DNA of 49,262 nucleotides from an uncultured Oscillospiraceae bacterium (GTDB lineage: Bacteria; Bacillota; Clostridia; Oscillospirales; Acutalibacteraceae). The translations under genes were made by a program, and so were the position numbers. The notes under the pieces were generated by a model, which saw only the letters and a list, made by a program, of their open reading frames with translations, was not told where the DNA came from and searched no databases. The DNA lies in NCBI GenBank assembly GCA_900547305.1, contig URGH01000012.1, forward strand, positions 1 to 49,262. Direction: 5' to 3'. Below, piece after piece: positions 15,470-24,822 of this stretch; position 1 is the first letter of the stretch; each line of letters starts with the position of its first letter.

Positions 15470-16483
15470 ATGGCACAGTTTGAAGGTTATGAGAGACGCG
15501 AGGCAAAGATTCTCGGCGTTCTTAAAAATTACGGTATCTCTTCTATTGACGAGTGCAAGGAAATCTGCGCAAAATACGGCGTTGACCCCTACACCACCGT
15601 TCAGGAAACACAGCCTATATGCTTTGAAAACGCAAAGTGGGCTTACACCGTAGGCTCGGCTATCGCTTTTAAAGAGGCTGAGCGCACAGGCGATAAATCC
15701 GCCGCAACCGCTGCCGCAAATATCGGTATCGGTCTTCAGTCCTTCTGTATTCCCGGCTCCGTTGCCGAAAACCGCAAGGTTGGTCTCGGCCACGGTAACC
15801 TCGGTAAAATGCTCCTTTCGGAAGAAACCGAATGCTTCTGCTTCTTAGCAGGTCACGAATCCTTCGCAGCGGCTGAGGGCGCTATTAAAATCGCTCTTAA
15901 CGCAAACAAGGTAAGAGTTAAACCCCTGCGCGTTATTCTTAACGGCCTCGGCAAGGATGCGGCTTACATAATCTCCCGCATTAACGGCTTCACCTATGTT
16001 GAAACTGAGTTTGACCCCTACGCAGAAGAGGTTAAGGTGGTTTACGAAAAGCCGTTCTCAAAGGGCGCGCGCGCAGCCGTTAAGTGCTACGGTGCGGATA
16101 ACGTTCCCGAGGGCGTTGCTATAATGAAACTTGAAAAGGTAGGCGTTTCCATTACCGGTAACTCCACCAACCCGACCCGCTTCCAGCACCCGGTAGCAGG
16201 CACTTATAAAAAATGGTGCGTTGAAAACGGCGTGAACTATTTCTCAGTTGCCTCCGGCGGCGGTACAGGCCGTACACTGCACCCCGATAATATGGCGGCA
16301 GGCCCCTCTTCCTACGGTATGACCGATACTATGGGCCGTATGCACTCCGACGCTCAGTTTGCCGGTTCTTCTTCCGTTCCGGCTCACGTTGAGATGATGG
16401 GTCTTATAGGCGCGGGCAACAACCCGATGGTCGGTATGACCGTTGCGTGCGCGGTTGCCGTTCAGCAGGCGCTTAATAAGTAA
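15470..16483 (+). CDS. GGGtGRT protein, function unknown
   Basis: This 337-aa soluble protein contains the naming motif SGGGTGRTLHPDNMAAG near residues 262-278. It has an N-terminal helical part with a Cys pair (IDECKEICAKYG), a Gly-rich C terminus (GLIGAGNNPMVGMT) and no signal peptide. The family is strict-anaerobe associated and uncharacterised. The partner scaffold gene 14 bp upstream suggests that the protein receives, or helps insert, an Fe-S cluster, but this is inference. The SD is AAGGAGG. A bidirectional terminator follows. Confidence 0.9.
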   Translation: MAQFEGYERREAKILGVLKNYGISSIDECKEICAKYGVDPYTTVQETQPICFENAKWAYTVGSAIAFKEAERTGDKSAATAAANIGIGLQSFCIPGSVAENRKVGLGHGNLGKMLLSEETECFCFLAGHESFAAAEGAIKIALNANKVRVKPLRVILNGLGKDAAYIISRINGFTYVETEFDPYAEEVKVVYEKPFSKGARAAVKCYGADNVPEGVAIMKLEKVGVSITGNSTNPTRFQHPVAGTYKKWCVENGVNYFSVASGGGTGRTLHPDNMAAGPSSYGMTDTMGRMHSDAQFAGSSSVPAHVEMMGLIGAGNNPMVGMTVACAVAVQQALNK

Positions 16484-16515
16484 GATTCGGGTTTTTAAAA
16501 CCTAATTTAAGTATA

Positions 16516-16570
16516 AAAAGAGTCAGACACATTATTTTTGAGATTTTCTCTGTAATGTGTCTGACTTTTT
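16516..16570. terminator. Bidirectional terminator: GGGtGRT gene and end of the glycan cluster
   Basis: A 13-bp perfect stem (GTCAGACACATTA at 16522-16534, TAATGTGTCTGAC at 16552-16564) is flanked by A5 and T5. It can end both the plus-strand GGGtGRT transcript and the long minus-strand glycan cluster. Confidence 0.85.
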
Positions 16571-16618
16571 ATATTTGTGGGATGATTCGGAAGTATATTC
16601 CCAAATATGCTTTACTTA

Positions 16619-18478
16619 TTAGAATAATAATTTCAGGAAAAGGCCGCCCTGAACAGTTCTGTTTTGAAACATCACCGCGTTTGAAATATCAGCATAATAC
16701 CAATCACCCATTGGTACACGCGTATGCATAGTATCATATGCATTAAAAATAAGGTGAACAAAAAATTTAAAGTCCTCCTTGCTGTCCGCAAGGCAAGCAG
16801 CCCATATTTGCCAGTCCGATTTTGTATATTTTGCGCGACTGTCAAGCGGAACTCCGTATGGCAGCGACTCTTTTTTATACCTTTCCGTCTCACCCTTGTA
16901 AAAATCATTACTGAAAAGATCGGTTTTCCAAAGTTTATCCCATACCGAATTATATTTAAGACTGAATGTATCTTCGGCATCAAAAGCAAGACGATGGCTG
17001 CCGTCACTGTTCGCAGATCTTGAAACAACCGACTCTGCATATCGTCTTGCGACATCCGCCAGTCTCTCCGCTTTCTTTTCATCGCCGATTGCCGACAGTA
17101 TATCCGCAAAGCCCGCAAGTCCCATTACCGCCTTTATAGCAAGATTAACATTATGCGGCATATGCCCGGCGAAATCGTCCGTACAAAGTTGATTTTCGGG
17201 GTCCTCTCCGTATTTTTCAAGATAGGTACACCATTTTTTCAAAAGCCCGATATTTTCGCTTGCAAACTCGTAATCATTATCCCGACGACATATTGCGGAA
17301 ACAAGTATCAGCATATTTCCGCATTCTTCAACCGGCATTTGACCATCAAGGCGATTTTCGCAATAGGTCTGACCGTTAAGTAAAGGGTATGTTCCGACAT
17401 CATGCGGTGCAAAATCAAATTTCCAATTATTGCTTGCGGCATACCTGAATATCGGGCGCAGCATTCCCTTTAAAAGCTCGGTATTGTAAAGCAGGAACAT
17501 GGGCGCGCTCGGATAGGTTACATCCACCGTAGCGGCACACCCGTTTGAGAAACATTCCTTTGAAATATAAAGATTATTTCCCTCGCTGTCTACAACCAAC
17601 TTATGTGCCGCCATTACCTGGCGGTATGCAAGAGAAAGCAATTCGGCATATTCACTGCCGCCTGCTTTTTCGGCGTCGGCAATAATACTTAAAGCGAATT
17701 CATCACATTTACTTTTAAGAGTTTCATATTCAGCCGCCGCCTCACTTATGGCGTCCTCTATCCTATTGTTTCTTTTTTTCCAGTAAGCATTAAGGCGCTC
17801 GCCGAAGTATACAATACTTTCTACATCGTCATAAGCCACTAAAAAGAGCGCTCCGTTTTCAAGCTCTGTTTCAGCATACACAGCATAGAGATCATTAAAA
17901 ACCTCGGCACCGCATTTCGCGTTTCCGCGAACTCCGAGATAGAAATACCCCCAATCAATGCGCACATCATCCCCTGCTCTGCCTAAAACTTTCTGCCCTG
18001 CCTTTCCCATTTTAACAGCGCTTACATTGTCGATCGCAACCGTTTCCGCAATTGCTCTGCCCTCGCCCGCCTTATTAAGCACAAGCTCCTCACTGAAAGA
18101 AAGCTTTGCGCTGACCGTATGCTCTACTCCGTTAATGCTTTCATACGATAAATAGATATATGAAACCGGGCGGGATGAATAATACAAATCGTTTGCGAGC
18201 ATAGGTGAAGTAAACTTAACATTAAGGCGTATTCCGGCACCTTCAAAAACGAAAACTGTTGTCAGTGCGTCAACATCCGCGGAAATTTGCGTGAGCTTTT
18301 TTTGGTTTCCGTCACCTAAAAAGCGATAGCATTCGTTATCAATTTTCACAATTCCGAGCACGGCATTGCGGCTGCCGGTCCAATGAACGGGAAAATGTTC
18401 ATTAATATTATCGCGGCTCCACACGGAAAAATAAGGATCAACGGTAATAAGAGGTATTGACGGCATTCTCATCTTCAT
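16619..18478 (-). CDS. DUF4965/DUF5127 'glutaminase A'-like six-hairpin protein
   Basis: This 619-aa cytoplasmic protein has no signal peptide. The N terminus (PSIPLITVDPYFSVWSRD, HWTGSRNAVLGIVKID, YRFLG) and the C-terminal (alpha/alpha)6-type region (YISKECFSNGCAATVDVTYP, PVEECGNMLI, SDWQIWAA) match the architecture named glutaminase A. That name comes from fungal and bacterial GtaA enzymes. Six-hairpin folds are typical of glycosidases, and its place after two beta-mannosidase genes makes a glycosidase role plausible, but the reaction is unknown. It is the last gene of the long cluster, 29 bp after a GH2 gene, and precedes a terminator. Confidence 0.75.
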   Translation of the reverse strand: MKMRMPSIPLITVDPYFSVWSRDNINEHFPVHWTGSRNAVLGIVKIDNECYRFLGDGNQKKLTQISADVDALTTVFVFEGAGIRLNVKFTSPMLANDLYYSSRPVSYIYLSYESINGVEHTVSAKLSFSEELVLNKAGEGRAIAETVAIDNVSAVKMGKAGQKVLGRAGDDVRIDWGYFYLGVRGNAKCGAEVFNDLYAVYAETELENGALFLVAYDDVESIVYFGERLNAYWKKRNNRIEDAISEAAAEYETLKSKCDEFALSIIADAEKAGGSEYAELLSLAYRQVMAAHKLVVDSEGNNLYISKECFSNGCAATVDVTYPSAPMFLLYNTELLKGMLRPIFRYAASNNWKFDFAPHDVGTYPLLNGQTYCENRLDGQMPVEECGNMLILVSAICRRDNDYEFASENIGLLKKWCTYLEKYGEDPENQLCTDDFAGHMPHNVNLAIKAVMGLAGFADILSAIGDEKKAERLADVARRYAESVVSRSANSDGSHRLAFDAEDTFSLKYNSVWDKLWKTDLFSNDFYKGETERYKKESLPYGVPLDSRAKYTKSDWQIWAACLADSKEDFKFFVHLIFNAYDTMHTRVPMGDWYYADISNAVMFQNRTVQGGLFLKLLF

Positions 18479-18507
18479 AGTAATTCTCCTGTTTATTATG
18501 ACAAATT

Positions 18508-20940
18508 TTATGTTATATCGTATACAGAGCGTATTTTCAAGGACTTTTGCAATATTTCCGCATTAGTTTTTTCTTTCGGGTAAAACCTTATCGACAAGCT
18601 GTCACCCGAAATAACATCGAAGAAATTACTTTCAAAACGCCCGTCGGTATTTTCAAAGTATAATTCCGTATATTTCGTATAGCTGTCCACGCTCAAATTC
18701 ACAATAAATGCGTCGTCTTGCTCTGTAATGCTGTATTTATAATTTGGTTTTATAAATTTAAAACCTTTAGGTTTTTCAAATATAAAGCTAGATGACGAAA
18801 TAATATTATTTTCTGCGTCGATAAGTCTGTATCCCAAAAATTTTTCACTTTTTCCCTTTTTAAACATATCGGAAAAATCAAACGTATATATATTTTCGGC
18901 TTTCATAGGCTCAACGCTTACATCTAAAATTTGTGTAAAATATCTTTCTTCAAAATCGGCACCGGAAACGAATATTTCAACCTTTCCGTCAAATTTTTTC
19001 AGAGTCTCATTTGAAATATTAAATGTGAGCTTATAGCCATCATCGCAGACCGAAAGCAAAACAGGCGCAAAAAATTCCTTTGAAGCATAGTGCATTGCTT
19101 TCCATCTGCCAAAATAGTCAATTGAACTCCAGGAAACTGCCGGCCAGCAATCGTTAAGCTGCCAGTATAACGCACCCATGCACCTCCCGCGATTACGCCG
19201 ATAATGCTCTACGCCGTCGGCAATCGACTCGGCCTGCAAAATCTGCGTTGCATATATAAAGGTTTCAAAATTTGTGGGATACAAATACCTTTCATATAAA
19301 TAGCTTAACATTTTAACAATTCCGCCATCGCATTTTTGGTGTGCGCCGATAATGTCCGAAAATGGGTTCAGCGCTTTAGAACCTGCGAAATTCTTAACGG
19401 TTTTTATATCCGGAAACGCCTCAAACCCGAATTCCGAGCAAAATCTGCAAGAATAATCCCGATATGCTTTAAACGGCAGTCCCCCAAACCAGCACCGCCA
19501 AAAATGTGCGTCGCCGGATTCGCAATAATTAAATCTTGCAAAGCCGCCTCTGTCAGACGGAGAAGACTGGCGGTACGGTATATCATATGAATACTTTTTG
19601 CATATATCTGGGAGCATATGCTCAAAGAGTTCCAAATAATCCGCCTTTTCAAGCATGCTTCTGCCCGCTTCTTCAAGACAAAGAATTTTCATTTCTATTT
19701 CGTTATTTCCGCACAAAAGTCCTAAACACGCATGATTTCTTATGCGCTTGATATTATAAATAAATTCTTCCCTGACATTTTCTCTGAAGTCCCGCGATAA
19801 ATATATATTGGTGCATGAAAACATAAATTCCTGCCATACCACAAGTCCGTACTCATCGCAAAGGTCATAAAAATAATCGTCGGGGTAAAACCCGCCGCCC
19901 CATACGCGGATACAGTTATGATTAACCCGCGCGCAATCCTCAATCATACTCTTTGTCCGCTTGTAATTCATACGAACGATTATTGAGTCCTCGGGAACAT
20001 AGTTCGCCCCCATTGCGAAGAATTTAACGCCGTTAACCTTAAAGCAAAATTCGTTTCCCCACTTATCCTTTTCGGTTGAAAGCGTAAGTGTTCTCAAGCC
20101 TACCCTTTGCTCAATTGAATCCAATACTTTTTCTCCTTGGCGCAAAACAAGCGAACAGGTGTATAGGTTCTGTTCCCCAAGACCGTTCGGCCACCAAAGT
20201 TTTGGATTTTCAACCGTTATTTCCGCACGTCCGTCCTTAAATGCCGCACTGTATTCCTCGTTTTCAAAGCTCATCTTGATTTCGGCGGAAATATTGCCGC
20301 AATTTTTTTCGGTTTCATATTCAATGCCGAGTATTACTTTATCCTCGGTATGCCTTTGCCGTATATATACATCCTTTATTACATCGTAATTAAAGGCTGT
20401 AAGCTCAATCTTTCTGAAAATTCCCATGTCGGGAATATACGGCGCCCAATCCCATCCGAACATATAATTTGCTTTTCTTATATGTCCGAAGCCTTCCTCG
20501 GCTATTTTTTCGCCCCATATTTTGTGTCTGTTTTGCATTTCCTTTATGTATTTCCCTGCAGAATAGAAATGTAATCTCAAACGGTTGTTTTTATCCCTTA
20601 TAATTTCCGAAACATCGACCTCGTATTTTCTATGCATATTTTCACATTTGCATATAATTACTTCATTCAGGTAAACGTCACAGAGGGTATCCAAGCCATA
20701 AAAACACAGAGTTTTATAATGCTTTCCCATTAATTCGTCCGGCACATCAAAACTCGCCGTAAAATCGTATTCGTTTTCGGAAATCCATGAATATTTTTCC
20801 GCATTATCCGCATAATACGGATCGTCAATAATACCGTTTTCTAAAAGAACCGAGTATACCGAGCACGGTACGGAGCATTTTAAGCCGCAATTATTGTAAA
20901 TCAGTTCAAAATTTTTAATTTCTAAAGTCTTTTTATCCAT
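18508..20940 (-). CDS. GH2 beta-mannosidase-like glycoside hydrolase
   Basis: This 810-aa cytoplasmic enzyme has no signal peptide. The GH2 layout is complete: an N-terminal sugar-binding sandwich with ANYMFGWDWAPYIPDMGI, an immunoglobulin-like middle, a TIM barrel with VWGGGFYPDD and VVWQEFMFSC, and a C-terminal sandwich. The acid/base is E414 in CGNNE and the nucleophile E503 in SEFGFE. The WDWAP and WGGG patterns are those of exo-beta-mannosidases, so it probably removes non-reducing beta-mannose from imported oligosaccharides. The start is the ATG at 20938-20940, with GGAGGG about 6 nt upstream. It lies 41 bp after a second GH2 gene. Confidence 0.9.
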   Translation of the reverse strand: MDKKTLEIKNFELIYNNCGLKCSVPCSVYSVLLENGIIDDPYYADNAEKYSWISENEYDFTASFDVPDELMGKHYKTLCFYGLDTLCDVYLNEVIICKCENMHRKYEVDVSEIIRDKNNRLRLHFYSAGKYIKEMQNRHKIWGEKIAEEGFGHIRKANYMFGWDWAPYIPDMGIFRKIELTAFNYDVIKDVYIRQRHTEDKVILGIEYETEKNCGNISAEIKMSFENEEYSAAFKDGRAEITVENPKLWWPNGLGEQNLYTCSLVLRQGEKVLDSIEQRVGLRTLTLSTEKDKWGNEFCFKVNGVKFFAMGANYVPEDSIIVRMNYKRTKSMIEDCARVNHNCIRVWGGGFYPDDYFYDLCDEYGLVVWQEFMFSCTNIYLSRDFRENVREEFIYNIKRIRNHACLGLLCGNNEIEMKILCLEEAGRSMLEKADYLELFEHMLPDICKKYSYDIPYRQSSPSDRGGFARFNYCESGDAHFWRCWFGGLPFKAYRDYSCRFCSEFGFEAFPDIKTVKNFAGSKALNPFSDIIGAHQKCDGGIVKMLSYLYERYLYPTNFETFIYATQILQAESIADGVEHYRRNRGRCMGALYWQLNDCWPAVSWSSIDYFGRWKAMHYASKEFFAPVLLSVCDDGYKLTFNISNETLKKFDGKVEIFVSGADFEERYFTQILDVSVEPMKAENIYTFDFSDMFKKGKSEKFLGYRLIDAENNIISSSSFIFEKPKGFKFIKPNYKYSITEQDDAFIVNLSVDSYTKYTELYFENTDGRFESNFFDVISGDSLSIRFYPKEKTNAEILQKSLKIRSVYDIT

Positions 20941-20981
20941 TTTTCCCTCCATCTTGCGGTTATTTTTCCACGCGCCGCACT

Positions 20982-23111
20982 TTATAGGTTCAGTATCTTT
21001 TTATTGCTTCTTTTCTTATGTTTTAAAAGCAGCCTGTATTCATTTCCGATATTATTTTCGGATTTTAATCTCAAAATAAAAAAGTCGGAATCGCTTTCCG
21101 GCAAATCAATGTGTACCGTCGGGCCGCGGAAATTACTGTTTTCCGAGACCTCCGCCTCCCATTCAATCAGTCTTACGGATTTTTCACTCATTACCAATTC
21201 TGCCGTAACTTTTCCGAAAGCTTTTTCAGGCGTATCGTTTAAGAACCATATATCCGCACTGAAGTTTTCACCCTCCGTCCAGTCGTATTTGGTAACGGCT
21301 GCAGAGAACATAGTCGGACGCAAAGCATTTCTTACGGCATAATACGCCGGCTTAGGTTTTGCGGGATAACTCAGCAGACAATTATTTGCCACATTATTCC
21401 ACGGTTCATTAAAGCACCAGTTCATAATCATTCCGCAGTGCGGCCATTTCTGGCGCAGCATTTCAAACTCCAGCTGATAGCCTATACATTGCAATTCATT
21501 TGAATACGCAATTAACTCCTCAAGCGAATTCGGTTTACCGTAGTATTTTTCCAAAATATCCGGGCATATCCAACAATTTTCGCCCCATGCCTTTAACCCG
21601 TGGCGGTCGACCCACGCGCGCGTAGGTGAAACGGGGAAAAGCTCGTCCGCGGGAATTATCTTTTTAATCGTTTCCAAGTCGGACATTGATGGAATACCGA
21701 ATTCCGTATATGCGGTAAAATCCGAATGATAAATACAGTTAAAAACGTCCCCATTCATTTGCGGATGTGTAAACGTATACCCGCCGTGCGCCATACCGGT
21801 TAAAGGAGACGTTTTCAAAAACGGTCGACCGTAATCAAGTTCATAGCATAGTTTATCAAGCAATCTTAACGGCAATGACTGATCGTCCATTCCCGACCAC
21901 GAATTAAAAAGTTCGTTTCCGCCGCACCACAACGCAAGACAGGCATGCTTGCGCAAAAGTTTTATTATCGCCGTAGCCTCGCTCTCAAGCACCGCCAAAT
22001 ATTCCGGTGTATCGGGATAATTATTACATGCAAGCATAAATTCCTGCCACACCATAATTCCGAGTTTATCGCAAATGCTGTAAAAGCTATCTTTATTAAT
22101 ACCCGAACCGCCCCAAATGCGCAGCATATTCATATTCGCGTCTTTAGCCTTTAATAACAGTTTTTCATAGCGGTCTTCATCCGCATTCCCGAAAAAAAGT
22201 TCCGGATTAACCCAATTAGAGCCCTTTATTAAAATTCTTCTGCCGTTCAGCTCCACCGTGGCCGGAGCCGCATATCTCGATTTGGGAAAAGAATTCGGAT
22301 CCCCGGCATATTTGTTGCGCACAAGGCGCAGTTTTTTAAAGGCAAGAGTTCCGCTTTTCTCATCTGTGTCGCTTCTGACATTCCAAGTATAAAGATACGG
22401 TTTTCCCTGACCGCAGCACCACCACAATTCAGGATTTGCAATTTCAAACCGCGTATTTTTCCCCGAATATACAATTTTTCCGTCCGCGTCGGTCACTGTT
22501 ATAAGGCACCGCGCCGAGCAGTCAATTTTAAAATCCACAGTTCCCGCCGAAAAATCGTCGTTAAGACTTGTAAAAGGCTCGCAACTGTAAATATAATCCC
22601 TGTTTCTGACCTCGATATATGCTTCCTGCCACATACCCGAAACCAAAAATCTCGGGCTCCAATCCCAACCGTAGCTTACAGGCGGCTTGCAGCAGGAGTC
22701 TGCCTCGCTTGATGTTTCCTCTGGCGCACCGGACCTTTTCGGGTGCGGATAAATAATGACCGAAAGTTCATCGTTTTCGCTCACCTTATCCGTTATATCC
22801 AGCTCCACACCTTTAAACATTCCCTCATAGGAGTATATTTTTTCGCCGTTCAGCAGAATATCATATATATAATCTATTCCTAAACTCACGAAAAAAATTC
22901 TTTCATTTTCGGCTGAAGAATACTTAAGCGTTGTTTTATACTCCCACTTTATATCCTCAAGTGCACGGTAATTCACATAATTGTCCATGATGTTCGGGTC
23001 GCCGAAGCCGTGCGACAAGCCGTAGTCATATTGAATGTTACCCGGGACAGACGCGTTAAACCATGTATCCTCCCCAACCGCTCTGCCTATCCAGCTTTGA
23101 TAATATTTCAT
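20982..23111 (-). CDS. Second GH2 beta-mannosidase-like glycoside hydrolase
   Basis: This 709-aa cytoplasmic GH2 enzyme has the substrate-pocket segment YGWDWSPRF, RIWGGSGINK and VWQEFMLAC. The acid/base is E400 in CGGNE and the nucleophile E470 in YTEFG. It is shorter than the first enzyme (810 aa) and clearly divergent from it, so the two probably differ in linkage or aglycone rather than being redundant copies. The C-terminal beta domain ends in a basic Lys/Arg-rich tail. It lies 6 bp downstream of the propeller-AraC gene, indicating tight co-expression. Confidence 0.9.
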   Translation of the reverse strand: MKYYQSWIGRAVGEDTWFNASVPGNIQYDYGLSHGFGDPNIMDNYVNYRALEDIKWEYKTTLKYSSAENERIFFVSLGIDYIYDILLNGEKIYSYEGMFKGVELDITDKVSENDELSVIIYPHPKRSGAPEETSSEADSCCKPPVSYGWDWSPRFLVSGMWQEAYIEVRNRDYIYSCEPFTSLNDDFSAGTVDFKIDCSARCLITVTDADGKIVYSGKNTRFEIANPELWWCCGQGKPYLYTWNVRSDTDEKSGTLAFKKLRLVRNKYAGDPNSFPKSRYAAPATVELNGRRILIKGSNWVNPELFFGNADEDRYEKLLLKAKDANMNMLRIWGGSGINKDSFYSICDKLGIMVWQEFMLACNNYPDTPEYLAVLESEATAIIKLLRKHACLALWCGGNELFNSWSGMDDQSLPLRLLDKLCYELDYGRPFLKTSPLTGMAHGGYTFTHPQMNGDVFNCIYHSDFTAYTEFGIPSMSDLETIKKIIPADELFPVSPTRAWVDRHGLKAWGENCWICPDILEKYYGKPNSLEELIAYSNELQCIGYQLEFEMLRQKWPHCGMIMNWCFNEPWNNVANNCLLSYPAKPKPAYYAVRNALRPTMFSAAVTKYDWTEGENFSADIWFLNDTPEKAFGKVTAELVMSEKSVRLIEWEAEVSENSNFRGPTVHIDLPESDSDFFILRLKSENNIGNEYRLLLKHKKRSNKKILNL

Positions 23112-23117
23112 TTGTTT

Positions 23118-24779
23118 TCACCCTTTACAGCCGTGAATTTTACGATACTCCATCGACGTCATATTTATGTCGCTTATAAGGGCTTCAGTCAAATCGGATA
23201 CATTCTCATAGCCCGCTTCAATCGCAATTACTTCCAAACTTTGAGCCGTGTTTACCAGCGCCGTTTTTGCCGCCGCAAGTCTTGACTTCGAATAAAAGTT
23301 TCCGATTGTTGTGCCTGTATAATCGCGGAACAAACGGCACATAAAATGTCGGCTCATCTTACACTCCGCTACCAACAAATCATAATTCAATCCGCCGTGC
23401 GCAGAATTTAATACGGCTTTTTTGATTTTTGAAACAGCGTCCTTCACGTCCGTTTTCACCTTTGAAAAACCGCGAACGTTTTTAATTATTTCAGCCAAAA
23501 GAACCTCGTTGCAATATTCGCCGACTATTAATTCATCTATCATATCGTCGTTTTTTTTCAATAGCTCAATGTCTTCTCCCTCTATCGGATATTCATCAAA
23601 CAGCTTTTTCAAAATATCCGCGCCTCTGTATTCCCGTAACAGCTTGCGCGCCGCTTCGCGCTCACTGTAAAGCGAAAAAAGCTCATAAGGATTTTTTTCA
23701 GGGCCCTTATAATCACCTAAACGGTCTATAAGCAATTTAAGACCGCTGCCGCGCGAGAAGACCTTGCCCCTCAGAATATCCTCTTCCGTAACCTTGGCGT
23801 ATAAAATCTCTCTGGCATCGGCTGCGGCGTCCTCTATACAGCCTTTAAAACATCCCCGTTCGCGATCATATGTAATATATATGAAACCGTCATCCGCCTC
23901 TTTAGCGTCGGGATATGAAACGTCCTCTCTTTCATCAAGCAAAAGACCTTCGCTCCATGTAGCGCCGTCATCATCCGACAGCATAGCGGTAAGATTATTT
24001 CTTCCTTTGAAGTTTTTGTGATTTACAAGAAGCAATCTTCCCGATTTAAGCCTTGAAAGAAAAAATCTTGAAGATGGGCTTGCCACGCCGGAGTTTGCTC
24101 CGGCGCACCAATTCTCACCGTAATCCCACGAGTATGTAACACCTATGCCGTACATGGTGCGTACCCACATCATCAACCTTCCATCCGTCATTTCAACAAC
24201 CATGTGTTCATCGAACGAACGGTTTGGCATTCCGCAGCCGCCGAGTTTTTCAAAGGTTTTACCGTTGTCACGCGTTATGTATACAAATGCACCCGGAGCT
24301 TCCCTTCTGTTGCGCCATGATTCGTTAAGCCACGGCGTATCCCACACCGCAATCGGGAAAAGCCACTCGCCGGTTGATAAAACCAACGGTTTGTTCATCA
24401 TCACATCATGACCGATAAAAAATTCCTTACCCCAAATAAGCTCATCTGCATCGGGGTTTTCACATATTGCACCGTACAGTGCATTATCGGGTATAACCGA
24501 CCATGTAAACCAAAGTCTTCCAAGCGGGTCTATCCATAAACAGGGATCAAAGCAACGGTGCTTTTCATCATAATACGCCGCGGCAATCGGCTCGGAAAAA
24601 TTCTTTCCGTCATCGGATTTTACGATCATACAGTAATTTCCGAGCGTTTCCTTTGTTTTTCCCGAGTAAAAGCAGGAAAAAATTCTTCCGCCTTTCGTCA
24701 CTTCAATACCGGGTATCCCCTGCCAAATTCTTTGATCTCTCTTAAATGCCCGTAATTCATTTGAGTCTGTAATTAACAT
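23118..24779 (-). CDS. Sialidase-type beta-propeller fused to an AraC-family DNA-binding domain
   Basis: This 553-aa protein has no signal peptide. Residues 1-335 form a BNR/sialidase-like propeller: WQGIPGIEVTKGGRI opens it, and Asp-box-like turns occur at KSDDGKNF, TRDNGKTF, SWDYGENW and SDDDGATW. A helical linker spans residues 340-440. Residues about 445-550 read as an AraC two-helix-turn-helix domain (LLVAECKMSRHFMCRLFRDYTGTTIGNFYSKSRLAAAKTALVNT, VIAIEAGYENVSDLTEAL; cited in parts). AraC sensors are usually cupins, so a propeller sensor is unusual. It may detect an imported glycan, or be a bifunctional enzyme and regulator. The ATG at 24777-24779 has AAGGAGAG upstream; an earlier in-frame start would overlap the previous gene. 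Confidence 0.8.
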   Translation of the reverse strand: MLITDSNELRAFKRDQRIWQGIPGIEVTKGGRIFSCFYSGKTKETLGNYCMIVKSDDGKNFSEPIAAAYYDEKHRCFDPCLWIDPLGRLWFTWSVIPDNALYGAICENPDADELIWGKEFFIGHDVMMNKPLVLSTGEWLFPIAVWDTPWLNESWRNRREAPGAFVYITRDNGKTFEKLGGCGMPNRSFDEHMVVEMTDGRLMMWVRTMYGIGVTYSWDYGENWCAGANSGVASPSSRFFLSRLKSGRLLLVNHKNFKGRNNLTAMLSDDDGATWSEGLLLDEREDVSYPDAKEADDGFIYITYDRERGCFKGCIEDAAADAREILYAKVTEEDILRGKVFSRGSGLKLLIDRLGDYKGPEKNPYELFSLYSEREAARKLLREYRGADILKKLFDEYPIEGEDIELLKKNDDMIDELIVGEYCNEVLLAEIIKNVRGFSKVKTDVKDAVSKIKKAVLNSAHGGLNYDLLVAECKMSRHFMCRLFRDYTGTTIGNFYSKSRLAAAKTALVNTAQSLEVIAIEAGYENVSDLTEALISDINMTSMEYRKIHGCKG

Positions 24780-24822
24780 TGTTTCTCTCCTTGACCGATA
24801 AACTCGGCGCCGCAAAATGTTT

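Noticed and set aside
23118..24779. Calling the propeller-AraC protein an active sialidase
   Set aside because: The fold-level features are clear but I could not identify the full Arg triad and nucleophile with confidence, and no sialic acid catabolic genes are nearby.
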